A DNA stretch of 26,011 nucleotides from an uncultured Eubacteriales bacterium (GTDB lineage: Bacteria > Bacillota > Clostridia > Oscillospirales > CAG-272): NCBI GenBank assembly GCA_934365155.1, contig CAKRMZ010000022.1, forward strand, positions 1-26,011, written 5' to 3'. The translations under genes were made by a program, and so were the position numbers. Positions 1-8,169 of the stretch are shown here, in pieces. Position 1 is the first letter of the stretch. Each line of letters opens with the position of its first letter. The notes beneath the pieces are model-generated. The model saw nothing but the letters and a program-made list of their open reading frames with translations, had not been told where the DNA came from and did no database searches.

Positions 1-74
1 CGTTCCCGAGGTGATTCGAACACCCGACCTACCGCTTAGGAGGCGGTCGCTCTATCCAGCTGAGCTACGGAAAC
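1..74 (-). tRNA. tRNA-Arg (anticodon CCT)
   Basis: Read on the minus strand this folds as a cloverleaf. The acceptor stem GTTTCCG pairs with CGGGAAC with one T-G wobble. The D-arm contains AGCTCAGCTGGATAGAGC. The anticodon stem ACCGC/GCGGT encloses the loop CTCCTAA, giving anticodon CCT (reads AGG, arginine). The T-loop is GTTCGAATC. Position 1 is the discriminator base, so the gene is complete except that any encoded CCA would lie outside the window. The fold is clear; only the exact 3' end is unseen. Confidence 0.95.
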
Positions 75-200
75 ATATGCGCAGTAAATATTCGGTTTTG
101 AGTTTTTAAACGAATCGCCGTGAGACGCTCGGGCGTTCTGTCTGCAGAGCGGGCAGGGTGATTGGCTTTTGCGCAGGAAGCTTTGATAAAAAATATTACA

Positions 201-232
201 GATGATGACCTGACTGAATGCAGGCCATCATC
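201..232 (-). terminator. Likely intrinsic terminator after the AI-2E-type permease
   Basis: GATGATG (201-207) pairs with CATCATC (226-232), and CCTG (209-212) pairs with CAGG (221-224), leaving one mismatch and an 8-base loop. On the minus strand the stem is followed by a T-rich run (positions 199 downward). There is also a T run on the plus-strand side. It sits about 20 bp past the stop of the permease gene. It could act in both directions. Confidence 0.6.
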
Positions 233-254
233 GTTATTTTTTGTCAGCAGTCTT

Positions 255-1535
255 TTATTTTTTTCGTTTTTGAGCGCGTCTACCTTGAAGTTTTTTTACT
301 TTATCACGGAACGAACGCTCTTTTTTCTTCGAAAAATGAGCTTCATCCAAAGCGGCTATATTCGGGTCGGTATAATAATTCAACGTGGATACGGGCAGAT
401 TTTCTTTTTTTAGCTTTTCCTCGGAAAATTCCTTAATCAGGCTGTAAAGAACGGCGAAGATCGGAACACTGATAAACATGCCGCCGACACCGAATAATTT
501 GCCCATAATGGTGATGGAAACAATAATCCATAAAGCACTTAGACCCATGGAATTGCCGAGAATGCGGGGCTCTATAATGTTGCTTTCGATTTGCTGAAGA
601 ATGATAATTAAAATCACAAATTCGATTGCTGCCCAGGGGTCGGCAATAAAAATAATCAACGCACTGGGAATGGCTCCGATAAACGGACCTACAATCGGTA
701 TCACATTGGTGATACACACAATAATACTGATTAAAGGATAGTAGGGAAGTTTTAAAAGCCACATGGAGATCAGACACATCAGTCCCAAAATCAGAGAGTC
801 TACAATTTTTCCGACAATAAAGTGGCCGAATTTGCTGTCGGACAGAACGGCAATTTTTTCGATTTTATGATAGGACTCCTGCCCGGCGCAGGCTAATGTA
901 AATTTTTTGATTTGGGCGATGAGACGCTCTTTGGAGTAGAGTAAGTAGAACGCCAAAATCAATCCCATGAAAATGTTGGTGACTTCAACGACAAAACCGG
1001 CTATGTATGTTTTTAGCAGCGGTGCTAAGGTTTGCAGGCTGCTGATGAGGTCTGCAAGGAAAGAATCCATTTTTGCTGTGATTTTGGAATAGATTTGTGC
1101 TATAAAATCATATTGATCGGCTAAAGAGGTAATCCATGCTTTTGTATTGTCGATATAAGTGCCGAATTTGGATTGCAGATCCATATAGCTTGAACCGATT
1201 TGAGGGACAAACAGAGATATAAAAAGAGTTAAGAGGAGAAGAACCGAAAGGTATGTGCATATAATGGCTCCCAGCCTTTTCGCCTTGAAATGGGAATTCC
1301 GTTTTTTGGGATCAAAACGAAATACCCGACGTTCAAATATTTCCATCAAAGGGTTCAGAATGTATGCAAATATAAGACCATAGAATATCGGTTTCAGTAC
1401 GATATTGATTTTGGAGAGAAAAGCTTTGACAGCCGGGAAATTAAAGAATAAAAAAATCAGAGCCAATGCAATTAAAATCACAATAATCGTATAGACTGCG
1501 ATTGTTGTATATTTGCTATTCCAGTTGACTTTCAA
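255..1535 (-). CDS. AI-2E family transporter (PerM/YdiK-like membrane protein)
   Basis: A 426-residue integral membrane protein of the AI-2E exporter/permease superfamily. Hydrophobic segments lie at about residues 11-32, 45-62 and 88-110, with several more in the C-terminal half. The family signature near the C-terminus, QQIESNIIEPRILGNSMGL, is present. Family members are linked to export of small molecules, autoinducer-2 or Na+/H+ exchange, so the substrate here is unknown. The tail after the last membrane segment is strongly basic and ends in a run of Lys and Arg. The start is TTG at 1535-1533, preceded by AGAGGAAA with 8 nt spacing; no in-frame ATG fits better. A promoter lies just upstream. 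It is monocistronic, with a terminator hairpin after it, and is divergent from the phosphatase gene. Confidence 0.88.
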   Translation of the reverse strand: MKVNWNSKYTTIAVYTIIVILIALALIFLFFNFPAVKAFLSKINIVLKPIFYGLIFAYILNPLMEIFERRVFRFDPKKRNSHFKAKRLGAIICTYLSVLLLLTLFISLFVPQIGSSYMDLQSKFGTYIDNTKAWITSLADQYDFIAQIYSKITAKMDSFLADLISSLQTLAPLLKTYIAGFVVEVTNIFMGLILAFYLLYSKERLIAQIKKFTLACAGQESYHKIEKIAVLSDSKFGHFIVGKIVDSLILGLMCLISMWLLKLPYYPLISIIVCITNVIPIVGPFIGAIPSALIIFIADPWAAIEFVILIIILQQIESNIIEPRILGNSMGLSALWIIVSITIMGKLFGVGGMFISVPIFAVLYSLIKEFSEEKLKKENLPVSTLNYYTDPNIAALDEAHFSKKKERSFRDKVKKLQGRRAQKRKK

Positions 1536-1571
1536 ATTTCATTTCCTCTCATAATTCTATAGTAATAATTC

Positions 1572-1601
1572 ATTCTACCACTTGTTGGATGATAAAGTCA
1601 A
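1572..1601 (-). promoter_or_regulatory. Sigma-A-type promoter for the AI-2E-type permease
   Basis: On the minus strand TTGACT (1601-1596) is followed after 18 bp by TAGAAT (1577-1572). This places transcription start about 30 nt before the TTG start codon. The match is by eye; spacing is one base above optimum. Confidence 0.6.
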
Positions 1602-1656
1602 GTCATAGCTTGGAAATTGGCAGCAAATATATAAGAAAATGCGGATGAACCGTGCA

Positions 1657-1685
1657 TTGACAAACGGTTCAATATAATGTAAAAT
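1657..1685 (+). promoter_or_regulatory. Sigma-A-type promoter for the phosphatase, with a dyad over the -35 box
   Basis: TTGACA (1657-1662), 17 bp spacer, TAAAAT (1680-1685). A dyad GAACCGT (1647-1653) / ACGGTTC (1664-1670) surrounds the -35 hexamer and looks like a repressor operator. A TATAAT at 1673-1678 is only 10 bp from the -35 box, so it is not paired with it. Confidence 0.65.
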
Positions 1686-1733
1686 ACAAAATAATATTAA
1701 AATGATCAACGTACAGGAAACAAATCAAAGCTT

Positions 1734-2189
1734 ATGATAAAGAGAATTATGTTTGTATGTCACGGCAACATTTGCCGTTCGCCGATGGCAGAATTTATTA
1801 TGAAGGATTTAGTCGCCAAGAGAGGGCTTACCGACCGGATTGCCGTTTCTTCGGCAGCTATCAGTGACGAAGCCGAGGGATGCGGGATTCATCGCGGTAC
1901 AATCCAAGTGCTTCGCGCGCATAATATACCGTTCTCGGAGCATCGGGCTGTTGTATTAAAAAATGAAGATTACGAAAAATATGATTGCTTTGCTTTGATG
2001 GATTATCAAAATTTGCGAACCATTCCATCGATATTTCCGCAGGATCCGGAGCGAAAGATTCATTTATTGTTATATTATGCGGGAGAGTCCCGCGAAATTG
2101 TCGACCCATGGTACAGCGGAAATTTTGAGCAGAGTTATGCGGACATTCTCAAAGGCTGTCAGGCTTTGCTTGCGCTGTATGGAAAGTGA
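1734..2189 (+). CDS. Low-molecular-weight protein-tyrosine-phosphatase
   Basis: A 151-residue cytosolic phosphatase of the LMW-PTP family. The P-loop is at the very N-terminus, CHGNICRS: nucleophile Cys9 and phosphate-binding Arg15. The general-acid Asp124 sits in DPWYSG, as in the family. Length is typical (about 150). In Firmicutes such enzymes dephosphorylate protein tyrosine or arginine, or serve stress responses; the target here is not shown. ATG at 1734 gives the usual short lead before the P-loop, but no strong ribosome site precedes it. Instead an 11-codon ORF from 1702 overlaps the start by ATGA, which may couple translation. It is a single gene with its own promoter, facing metY. 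Confidence 0.92.
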   Translation: MIKRIMFVCHGNICRSPMAEFIMKDLVAKRGLTDRIAVSSAAISDEAEGCGIHRGTIQVLRAHNIPFSEHRAVVLKNEDYEKYDCFALMDYQNLRTIPSIFPQDPERKIHLLLYYAGESREIVDPWYSGNFEQSYADILKGCQALLALYGK

Positions 2190-2209
2190 TATCAATAAAT
2201 ATTTAAGTG

Positions 2210-2263
2210 AAATGCACCCTTTATGTTAAACATTTGCTATGTTTGACATAAAGGGTGCATTTT
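2210..2263. terminator. Bidirectional terminator between the phosphatase gene and metY
   Basis: A 17-bp perfect stem (2210-2226 with 2246-2262) continues after one T-G wobble into six more pairs (2228-2233 with 2239-2244) around a 5-base loop TTGCT. A T run follows on the plus strand and an A/T-rich stretch on the other side. It lies between two converging genes and can serve both. Confidence 0.8.
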
Positions 2264-2292
2264 GAAGTTTTGATTATAAAAACAGATGAGAA

Positions 2293-3573
2293 TTAAATGG
2301 ATCGAAGAGCTTGTTCAATATCGGCGATAATATCTTCTGTGTCCTCAGTCCCGACCGACAAACGCATAAGATCCGGTCTGACGCCGCATTCTTCAAGCTG
2401 AGCATCCGTCAATTGACGGTGTGTTGTACTGGCAGGATGCAGAATACAGGTTCTGGAATCGGCGACATGGGTTACGATTGCGGCCAATTTCAGGGAGTCC
2501 ATGAATTTTGTTGCCGCGGTTCTTCCGCCTTTTACGCCGAACGAAATAACGCCGCAGGTGCCGTTTGGCATATATTTTTGAGCCAGCGCATAGTATTTTG
2601 AACTTTTAAGCCCCGGATATTCCACCCATGTGACAGATGGATTGGCTTCAAGATATTCTGCAATTGTTTGAGCGTTCTCACAATGACGTTTTACGCGCAG
2701 ATGCATGGTTTCAAGACCTAAGTTCAGCAGAAAAGAGTTGTGCGGGGAAGGAATCGATCCTAAATCTCTCATCAGCTGCGAGGTTGCTTTGGTGATATAA
2801 GCGGCCGGTCCGAAGGTCTGGGCATAACTGATGCCGTGATAGGATTCATCCGGTGTTGTAAGTCCCGGGAATTTTTCGGCATGTGCTAACCAATCGAATT
2901 TTCCGGAATCAACGATAGCGCCGCCGACAGATGTCGCATGGCCATCCATATATTTCGATGTGGAATGCGTGACGATATCCGCGCCGAATTCAAAAGGACG
3001 GCAGTTAATCGGTGTGGGAAAGGTGTTGTCAACGATTAAAGGCACACCGTGTTCATGAGCTAATGCGGCAAACTTTTCAATGTCCAGCACTGTCAGCGAG
3101 GGATTGGAAAGTGTCTCGGCAAAGACGGCCTTTGTGTTCGGACGAAATGCCGCGCGAATGGTTTCACAGTCGGCATCGGGATCCACAAAGCTGAAGTCGA
3201 TTCCCATTTTTTTCATGGTAACGGAGAACAGATTCAGGGTTCCGCCGTAGAGTGCAGAGGAGCTGACTACATGATCTCCGGCGTTGCAGAGATTGAAAAT
3301 GGAGTAGAAGGATGCGGCTTGTCCGGAGGATGTTAAAATCGCGGCAACTCCGCCTTCAAGATCTGCGATTTTGGAAGCAACGGCTTCGTTGGTAGGATTT
3401 TGAAGCCGAGTGTAAAAGAAACCGCTTTCCTGCAGATCAAACAGGCGCCCCATTTGCTCGCTGGACTCATATTTGAATGTAGTGCTTTGATAAATCGGCA
3501 ATACGCGAGCTTCTCCGTTTTTCGGATTATATCCGGATTGCACGCATTTGGTGCTTATTTTATAATTGGACAT
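2293..3573 (-). CDS. metY: O-acetylhomoserine sulfhydrylase (PLP-dependent, Cys/Met metabolism family)
   Basis: A 426-residue PLP enzyme that makes homocysteine from O-acetylhomoserine and sulfide, a direct sulfur assimilation route to methionine. The fold-type I motifs are in order: YTRLQNPTN near residues 54-62, the PLP-ring Asp182 in VDNTF, and the Schiff-base Lys207 in STSKYMDGH. Length of about 426 and the insertion between the lysine motif and the C-terminal domain fit the MetY/O-acetylhomoserine group better than shorter cystathionine synthases or lyases. The ATG start has AAAGGGG about 11 nt upstream. It is the last gene of a minus-strand operon, 22 bp after glnS. No SAM or T-box leader is seen directly upstream. 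Substrate preference (acetyl versus succinyl homoserine) is inferred. Confidence 0.9.
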   Translation of the reverse strand: MSNYKISTKCVQSGYNPKNGEARVLPIYQSTTFKYESSEQMGRLFDLQESGFFYTRLQNPTNEAVASKIADLEGGVAAILTSSGQAASFYSIFNLCNAGDHVVSSSALYGGTLNLFSVTMKKMGIDFSFVDPDADCETIRAAFRPNTKAVFAETLSNPSLTVLDIEKFAALAHEHGVPLIVDNTFPTPINCRPFEFGADIVTHSTSKYMDGHATSVGGAIVDSGKFDWLAHAEKFPGLTTPDESYHGISYAQTFGPAAYITKATSQLMRDLGSIPSPHNSFLLNLGLETMHLRVKRHCENAQTIAEYLEANPSVTWVEYPGLKSSKYYALAQKYMPNGTCGVISFGVKGGRTAATKFMDSLKLAAIVTHVADSRTCILHPASTTHRQLTDAQLEECGVRPDLMRLSVGTEDTEDIIADIEQALRSI

Positions 3574-3595
3574 CTTGTGCTTTTGCCCCTTTCTT

Positions 3596-5251
3596 TTAAG
3601 ACTTCACCGTGTAGCTGTCTTTTAAGGTTACGGTACGGTTAAAGGTATTCGGATATTTGGAATCCATTGTAAAATATCCGGTGCGGACGAACTGGAAGCG
3701 GTCGCCGGGCTTTGCGTCTTCAATCGACATCTCCGCCTTGCAATGACAAAGCTTGATAAGGGAATTCGGATTGAGATAATCATCAAAGGATTTATCTTCG
3801 GGAAGATTGCCGAGATTCGGAATTGTGAACAGCTTGTCATAAAGCATAATATCGATATCTTTGCAATATTTAGCGGATACCCAGTGAATGGTGCCTTTGA
3901 TTTTACGACCGTCAGCCGGATTTTTTCCTCCGGTTTCGGGATCGTAGCTGCATAAAATTTCGACAACTTGTCCGTTTTCATCTTTGATGATGCTTTCGCA
4001 TTTTACAACATACGCTCCCATCAAACGGACCTCGCCTCCCGGTTTCAAGCGATGAAATTTCGGAGGGGGAACTTCGGCAAAATCATCCCGTTCAATATAC
4101 AACTCGCGGGTAAAGGGAAGTTTGCGCATCCCCTTTTCGGGCTGTTCCGGATTGTTTGGAACTTCAAAATATTCCAGTTTATCCTCCGGATAATTCGTAA
4201 TGGTGACTTTTACCGGATTTAAAACTGCGATTTTACGGTTTGCGGTTTTGTTAAGCTCACTGCGAATACAATGATCTAAAAGTTCAATATCCACTAAGCT
4301 GTAAGCTTTGGAAACGCCTGCACGGCTGACAAATTCAATGATTGAAGCGGGAGTGTATCCCTTGCGGCGCAGGGCGCACAGAGTGGGCAGGCGCGGATCA
4401 TCCCAGCCATCCACTGACTTTTCCTCTACCAGACGACGCAAATAGCGTTTGCTCATCACGGTATACGTCATGTTAAGACGTGCAAATTCCCGTTGCTTCG
4501 GCTTCTTTTCAAAGCCGACATGATCAATTACCCACTCATACAGCGGGCGATGGTTTTCAAATTCAATGGAACACAGCGAATGGGTGATTCCTTCTAAGGC
4601 ATCTTGAATCGGGTGTGCAAAATCATAGAGCGGATAGATACACCATTTGTTCCCTTGACGGTGGTGCGACGCATGTACAATGCGGTAAATTGCGGGATCG
4701 CGCAGATTCATATTCGGGGATGCCATATCGATTTTGGCGCGAAGGGTACGGCTGCCGTCCTCAAATTCCCCATTTTTCATTCGCTCAAACAAATCGAGGT
4801 TTTCCTCGACGGAACGATTGCGATAGGGGCTCTCGCGGCCGGGCTCTGTGAGCGTGCCGCGATATTCACGCATTTCATCGGCTGTCAAATCGCAGACATA
4901 AGCATCTCCGTTTCGAATCAGCTTGAGTGCAAATTCATAGCATTGGTCAAAATAGTCGGAGCCGTAAAAAATTCCGCCGTTCGGAACCGCCCCGAGCCAG
5001 GTTAAGTCCTCTAAGATCGACTGTACATACTCATCGTCTTCTTTTTCGGGATTGGTATCGTCATAACGGAGATTGAACAGTCCGTTGTATTTTTTTGCAG
5101 TATAGGCATTAATCCAAATAGCTTTCGCACTGCCGATATGAAGGTAGCCGTTTGGCTCCGGCGGGAAACGGGTGTGAATTTTTTCTACGGTACCGCTTGC
5201 TAAATCCTGTTCGATAATTTCATGGATAAAATTAGAGGCCATTTCTTCCAT
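3596..5251 (-). CDS. glnS: Glutaminyl-tRNA synthetase
   Basis: A class I aminoacyl-tRNA synthetase of 551 residues that charges tRNA-Gln with glutamine in the cytosol. The HIGH motif reads HIGS at residues 38-41 in PPEPNGYLHIGSAKA, and the KMSKS motif is VMSKR at 265-269. The long C-terminal part fits the two beta-barrel anticodon-binding domains of GlnRS. Length matches the bacterial family (about 550). ATG at 5251 has AGGAA about 10 nt upstream; a second ATG nine bases further in has poorer spacing. It lies between gltX (22 bp) and metY (22 bp). GlnRS is patchy among Firmicutes, many of which use GluRS plus GatCAB instead, so its presence is informative. Confidence 0.95.
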   Translation of the reverse strand: MEEMASNFIHEIIEQDLASGTVEKIHTRFPPEPNGYLHIGSAKAIWINAYTAKKYNGLFNLRYDDTNPEKEDDEYVQSILEDLTWLGAVPNGGIFYGSDYFDQCYEFALKLIRNGDAYVCDLTADEMREYRGTLTEPGRESPYRNRSVEENLDLFERMKNGEFEDGSRTLRAKIDMASPNMNLRDPAIYRIVHASHHRQGNKWCIYPLYDFAHPIQDALEGITHSLCSIEFENHRPLYEWVIDHVGFEKKPKQREFARLNMTYTVMSKRYLRRLVEEKSVDGWDDPRLPTLCALRRKGYTPASIIEFVSRAGVSKAYSLVDIELLDHCIRSELNKTANRKIAVLNPVKVTITNYPEDKLEYFEVPNNPEQPEKGMRKLPFTRELYIERDDFAEVPPPKFHRLKPGGEVRLMGAYVVKCESIIKDENGQVVEILCSYDPETGGKNPADGRKIKGTIHWVSAKYCKDIDIMLYDKLFTIPNLGNLPEDKSFDDYLNPNSLIKLCHCKAEMSIEDAKPGDRFQFVRTGYFTMDSKYPNTFNRTVTLKDSYTVKS

Positions 5252-5273
5252 ATGTTAGAGGTTCCTTTCCTGA

Positions 5274-6908
5274 TTATAGTGCTTGAATTTCTTTTTGAAT
5301 TCGGTCAAATGTACGTTCCCGACCGAGAATGTGAATTACCTCGTAAAGATCCGGTGAATTGGTTTTGCCCGTGACGGCGATGCGGACAAATCCGCTAACA
5401 TCTCCGATAGACCCTTTGAATTGCTCCGGATTGCTTTTATATTCCTTCATTTCAGCGGCAAAACCGAGTTCTGCCGCAATTTCTTTCAGCTTTGCAAACC
5501 AAAGTGATGCATCGTCATTTTCATCGTAGCTTTCCATAAAGCGGCACAAAACGGCTTTAATATCTGCAGGATTAAACTTTTCCGAATAATCATCCTGCTT
5601 TTTGAAATAATCGTCGTAGAACAGTGCCATATAGGTTTTTGCGTCCTTCCATGTGGTGAGATCCTTTCGTGGCTTTGCTCCGCCGCGTCCGATTGATAGG
5701 ATTCTTTTGGCATAAAGGGGATCGGCTTTCAGGTGCGCATGAAAATCCGGATCCTCCGTCATGGACCAAAATAAAATTGCGTTATATACTTCGTCGCTGC
5801 TCATACGGGCAATCGTGTTTTTTGAAACATCATTCAATTTGTCAATATCCAAAAGACAGCCGGATATACTCATCTTTTTAATGGAAAACGGGAAATCTTC
5901 ATAGCTCTTTTCCGGATTTTGTCGGCGCCAATCCTCATAATTGGAATTGAGCAGCGTCATGATGTATTCGATGACGCTCTGTTCGGGATATCCTTGTGCG
6001 GTATAATCGGCGAGACTTGCACCGTTGTCACGTTTGGAAAGCTTTTTCTTGGAGCCGTTTTCCAGTTTCATAATTTGGGAAATGTGCAAAAATTTCGGCA
6101 CACGGAATCCTAAGGTCAGAAAGAGCTGCAGATGGAAAGGCAGGCTCGGCAGCCACTCTTCGCCGCGTACAACATGCGTCGTGCGCATGAGATGATCGTC
6201 AATTACGTGCGCAAAATGATACACCGGAATGCCGTCGCTTTTTAACAAGACATGATCTTTGTCGTTTTCCGTGATTTCAATGTTGCCTTTGATTAAATCC
6301 GTAAAGCGAATTTTCTTTTCCGGGTTTCCGTCCGATTTGAATCGCAGAACATACGGTTTACCGGCACGGAGATTTGCTTCGACAGTCGCAATATCGGCAT
6401 CCCGATAGACTGCCCATTTTCCGTAATAACCGGGATCGATCTTCAGCGCTTCCTGTTCCGCACGGATTGCATTCAGCTCATTCTCCGTGCAAAAGCAGGG
6501 ATACGCTTTCCCCATTTTGACAAGGTGCTTTGCATACGTATGGTAAATTTCACGTCGTTCGGATTGCCGATACGGACCGTAGTTTCCTCCCTTGGAAACG
6601 CCTTCGTCAAATTGAATATGATAACGGTCGAGGATTTCGATTAAATTTTCTTCGGCCCCCTCTACTCTGCGTTTTGCATCGGTGTCTTCGATGCGAAGAT
6701 AAAAAACGCCGCCGCTTTGGTGAGCCAGGCGTTCGCTCACACGGGTAGGGAACAACCCCCCGAAGTGAACAAAGCCGGTCGGACTCGGTGCAAACCGAGT
6801 AACCATTGCACCCTCCGGCAATGCGCGGGGGGGAAAACGCTCCTCCATATCTTCCGGGGTTGTGTGAATATCGGGAAACAGTAAATTAGCAAGATAGTTA
6901 TAGTCCAT
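5274..6908 (-). CDS. gltX: Glutamyl-tRNA synthetase, long clostridial form
   Basis: A class I synthetase of 544 residues that attaches glutamate to tRNA-Glu. APSPTG at residues 40-45 is followed by an unusual HIGH motif, HFGG (48-51). The KMSKS motif is KLSKR at 289-293, and LRIEDTD is also present. The protein is longer than the usual ~480 residues. Part of the excess is an N-terminal extension of about 35 residues before the Rossmann start, a feature I associate with some clostridial GluRS. It is second in the operon, 25 bp after the MBL hydrolase and 22 bp before glnS. With a GlnRS next door, this enzyme need only recognise tRNA-Glu, though discrimination cannot be read from sequence. Confidence 0.95.
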   Translation of the reverse strand: MDYNYLANLLFPDIHTTPEDMEERFPPRALPEGAMVTRFAPSPTGFVHFGGLFPTRVSERLAHQSGGVFYLRIEDTDAKRRVEGAEENLIEILDRYHIQFDEGVSKGGNYGPYRQSERREIYHTYAKHLVKMGKAYPCFCTENELNAIRAEQEALKIDPGYYGKWAVYRDADIATVEANLRAGKPYVLRFKSDGNPEKKIRFTDLIKGNIEITENDKDHVLLKSDGIPVYHFAHVIDDHLMRTTHVVRGEEWLPSLPFHLQLFLTLGFRVPKFLHISQIMKLENGSKKKLSKRDNGASLADYTAQGYPEQSVIEYIMTLLNSNYEDWRRQNPEKSYEDFPFSIKKMSISGCLLDIDKLNDVSKNTIARMSSDEVYNAILFWSMTEDPDFHAHLKADPLYAKRILSIGRGGAKPRKDLTTWKDAKTYMALFYDDYFKKQDDYSEKFNPADIKAVLCRFMESYDENDDASLWFAKLKEIAAELGFAAEMKEYKSNPEQFKGSIGDVSGFVRIAVTGKTNSPDLYEVIHILGRERTFDRIQKEIQAL

Positions 6909-6933
6909 GTCGATGATTCCTTATCGTTATTGA

Positions 6934-7557
6934 TTAGTATTGCATATAGGGATTGTTGTTGCGTTCGGTAGAAAGATAACTTGAGCTGCCGTGCCCGGGA
7001 TAAATCTTATAATCTCCTTCCAAATCACGAAGCCTACCGATAGAGTGAAGCAGTGCATCAAAGTTTCCGCCGTAAAAATCATATCTTCCGGCAGCCCCGT
7101 CAAACAGGGTGTCGCCGCTTAAAATTCCGGCCGGGGTAATAAAGCAACAGGAACCTTTGGTATGCCCGGGTGTGTGCATTACACGAATGGATTCGTCTCC
7201 GCACGGAATGGTATCTCCGTCATGCAGAAGCACTTCTGCCGGTTTGTGGATGATTTGCTCGGAAGAGAACGTTGAGAGCATGCTTTTTTTCGGATCCGAA
7301 AGCATCTCATTATCATATTCGTGGATATACACCGGAACGTGCAGCGCTTCGCGCAAATCCGTGAGCGCCATGGTATGGTCAAAATGACCGTGTGTAAGCA
7401 AAATATACTGCACATTTAATCCTTTTTCTTTGATCTTTTCAAGGATTTTCGGAGCATTGGCGCCGGGATCTACAATTACAGCCTTGCGGCTGTTTTCATT
7501 AATTAAAAAATAGCAGTTGGTGCCCATAGGACCGACCGGAAAGGTTTGGATTTTCAA
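6934..7557 (-). CDS. MBL-fold metallo-hydrolase (glyoxalase II/YqgX-like)
   Basis: A metallo-beta-lactamase-fold hydrolase of 207 residues. It carries the zinc motif THGHFDH, a later metal-binding His in HTPGHTKG, SGDTLF, and a C-terminal PGHG. Small enzymes of this type include hydroxyacylglutathione-hydrolase-like and other thioester hydrolases; the substrate is unknown. I place the start at TTG 7557-7555, preceded by GGGAG with 8 nt spacing, so the protein begins LKIQTFPVGP with the first residue read as Met. An upstream ATG at 7740 would include the promoter and add 61 residues unlike the family. It is the first gene of the operon running into gltX, glnS and metY. Confidence 0.88.
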   Translation of the reverse strand: MKIQTFPVGPMGTNCYFLINENSRKAVIVDPGANAPKILEKIKEKGLNVQYILLTHGHFDHTMALTDLREALHVPVYIHEYDNEMLSDPKKSMLSTFSSEQIIHKPAEVLLHDGDTIPCGDESIRVMHTPGHTKGSCCFITPAGILSGDTLFDGAAGRYDFYGGNFDALLHSIGRLRDLEGDYKIYPGHGSSSYLSTERNNNPYMQY

Positions 7558-7611
7558 AATAATATCTCCCAAAACAGAAACTTTTGTTGAATGCCGGTAT
7601 TTATAAAATCC

Positions 7612-7640
7612 ATTATAGCATAAGAAAAATAAATTTTCCA
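7612..7640 (-). promoter_or_regulatory. Promoter of the MBL-gltX-glnS-metY operon (extended -10)
   Basis: On the minus strand TATAAT (7617-7612) is preceded by TGC, an extended -10, and by TGGAAA (7640-7635) at 17 bp. The predicted transcript starts near 7605, about 48 nt before the TTG start codon. The stretch 7641-7800 between this promoter and cotJA holds no further gene; I could not identify a convincing promoter for cotJ in it. Confidence 0.6.
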
Positions 7641-7815
7641 TATTTATTCGGATGTTTGATCGATTAATTTTAAAAAATCCATCATTATGGGGTATCGCGA
7701 CATATAAATTTCGGTTTGGAACAAAATTTGGAATGCGCATATTATGGTTAATGGGCTAACGGCCCTTTCCAAGATGACAGTATAGTGAAGCAATTCAGCA
7801 TGAAAGGAGAATTTT

Positions 7816-8169
7816 ATGGATAAGAACGTGCAAAACGGCGAACTTTCTTTAGCGATGGCGTATGTACCGAATCAAAAATTTAGGGATATTTATGATATGG
7901 AAACCGCGCTGATGAAAGGAACAATATTTAAAGAACTGGATAAACCGTTTTTGGGATATATGAATGTGCCGTTAGATTGCAAGCGGAAAATGCCGGCAAT
8001 GAATATGAATGTGCAGGAGAATTATGAAAATAAAAAATGGGGGATTGATCGCGGCGGACGGCTGCGGACTAATGTAGGAGGCAACGTCAGAGGCTTTGAA
8101 AATTATCCCGGAGGGAATTACGGAAGATATGACGAAGAAATGTCGGAGCGAGGAGGAAGAAGAAAATGA
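7816..8169 (+). CDS. cotJA: Spore coat-associated protein CotJA, with a long Gly/Arg-rich tail
   Basis: A 117-residue protein recognised by LAMAYVPNQKF near residues 11-21, the CotJA hallmark, followed by the conserved core to about residue 60. CotJA is needed for CotJC assembly in the spore coat of Bacillus and related forms; it acts on the mother-cell side of the developing spore. The remaining ~55 residues are unusual: low in hydrophobics and rich in Gly, Asn and Arg, ending in RGGRRK. CotJA proteins are usually nearer 70-85 residues. The start is ATG 7816 after AAAGGAGA. It overlaps cotJB by 4 bp (ATGA), so the genes are translationally coupled. Confidence 0.85.
   Translation: MDKNVQNGELSLAMAYVPNQKFRDIYDMETALMKGTIFKELDKPFLGYMNVPLDCKRKMPAMNMNVQENYENKKWGIDRGGRLRTNVGGNVRGFENYPGGNYGRYDEEMSERGGRRK

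Noticed and set aside
2264..3595. SAM or T-box riboswitch controlling metY
   Set aside because: Only 22 bp separate glnS from metY, which leaves no room for a leader; regulation must come from the operon promoter.
7558..7740. N-terminal extension of the MBL hydrolase to the ATG at 7740
   Set aside because: The extension contains the extended -10 promoter and adds residues unlike the family; the TTG at 7557 has a good ribosome site.
7737..7765. GCATATT as a SigE -35 box for cotJABC
   Set aside because: The -35 match is good, but no CATACA-like -10 box lies at 13-15 bp, so the promoter is not supported.
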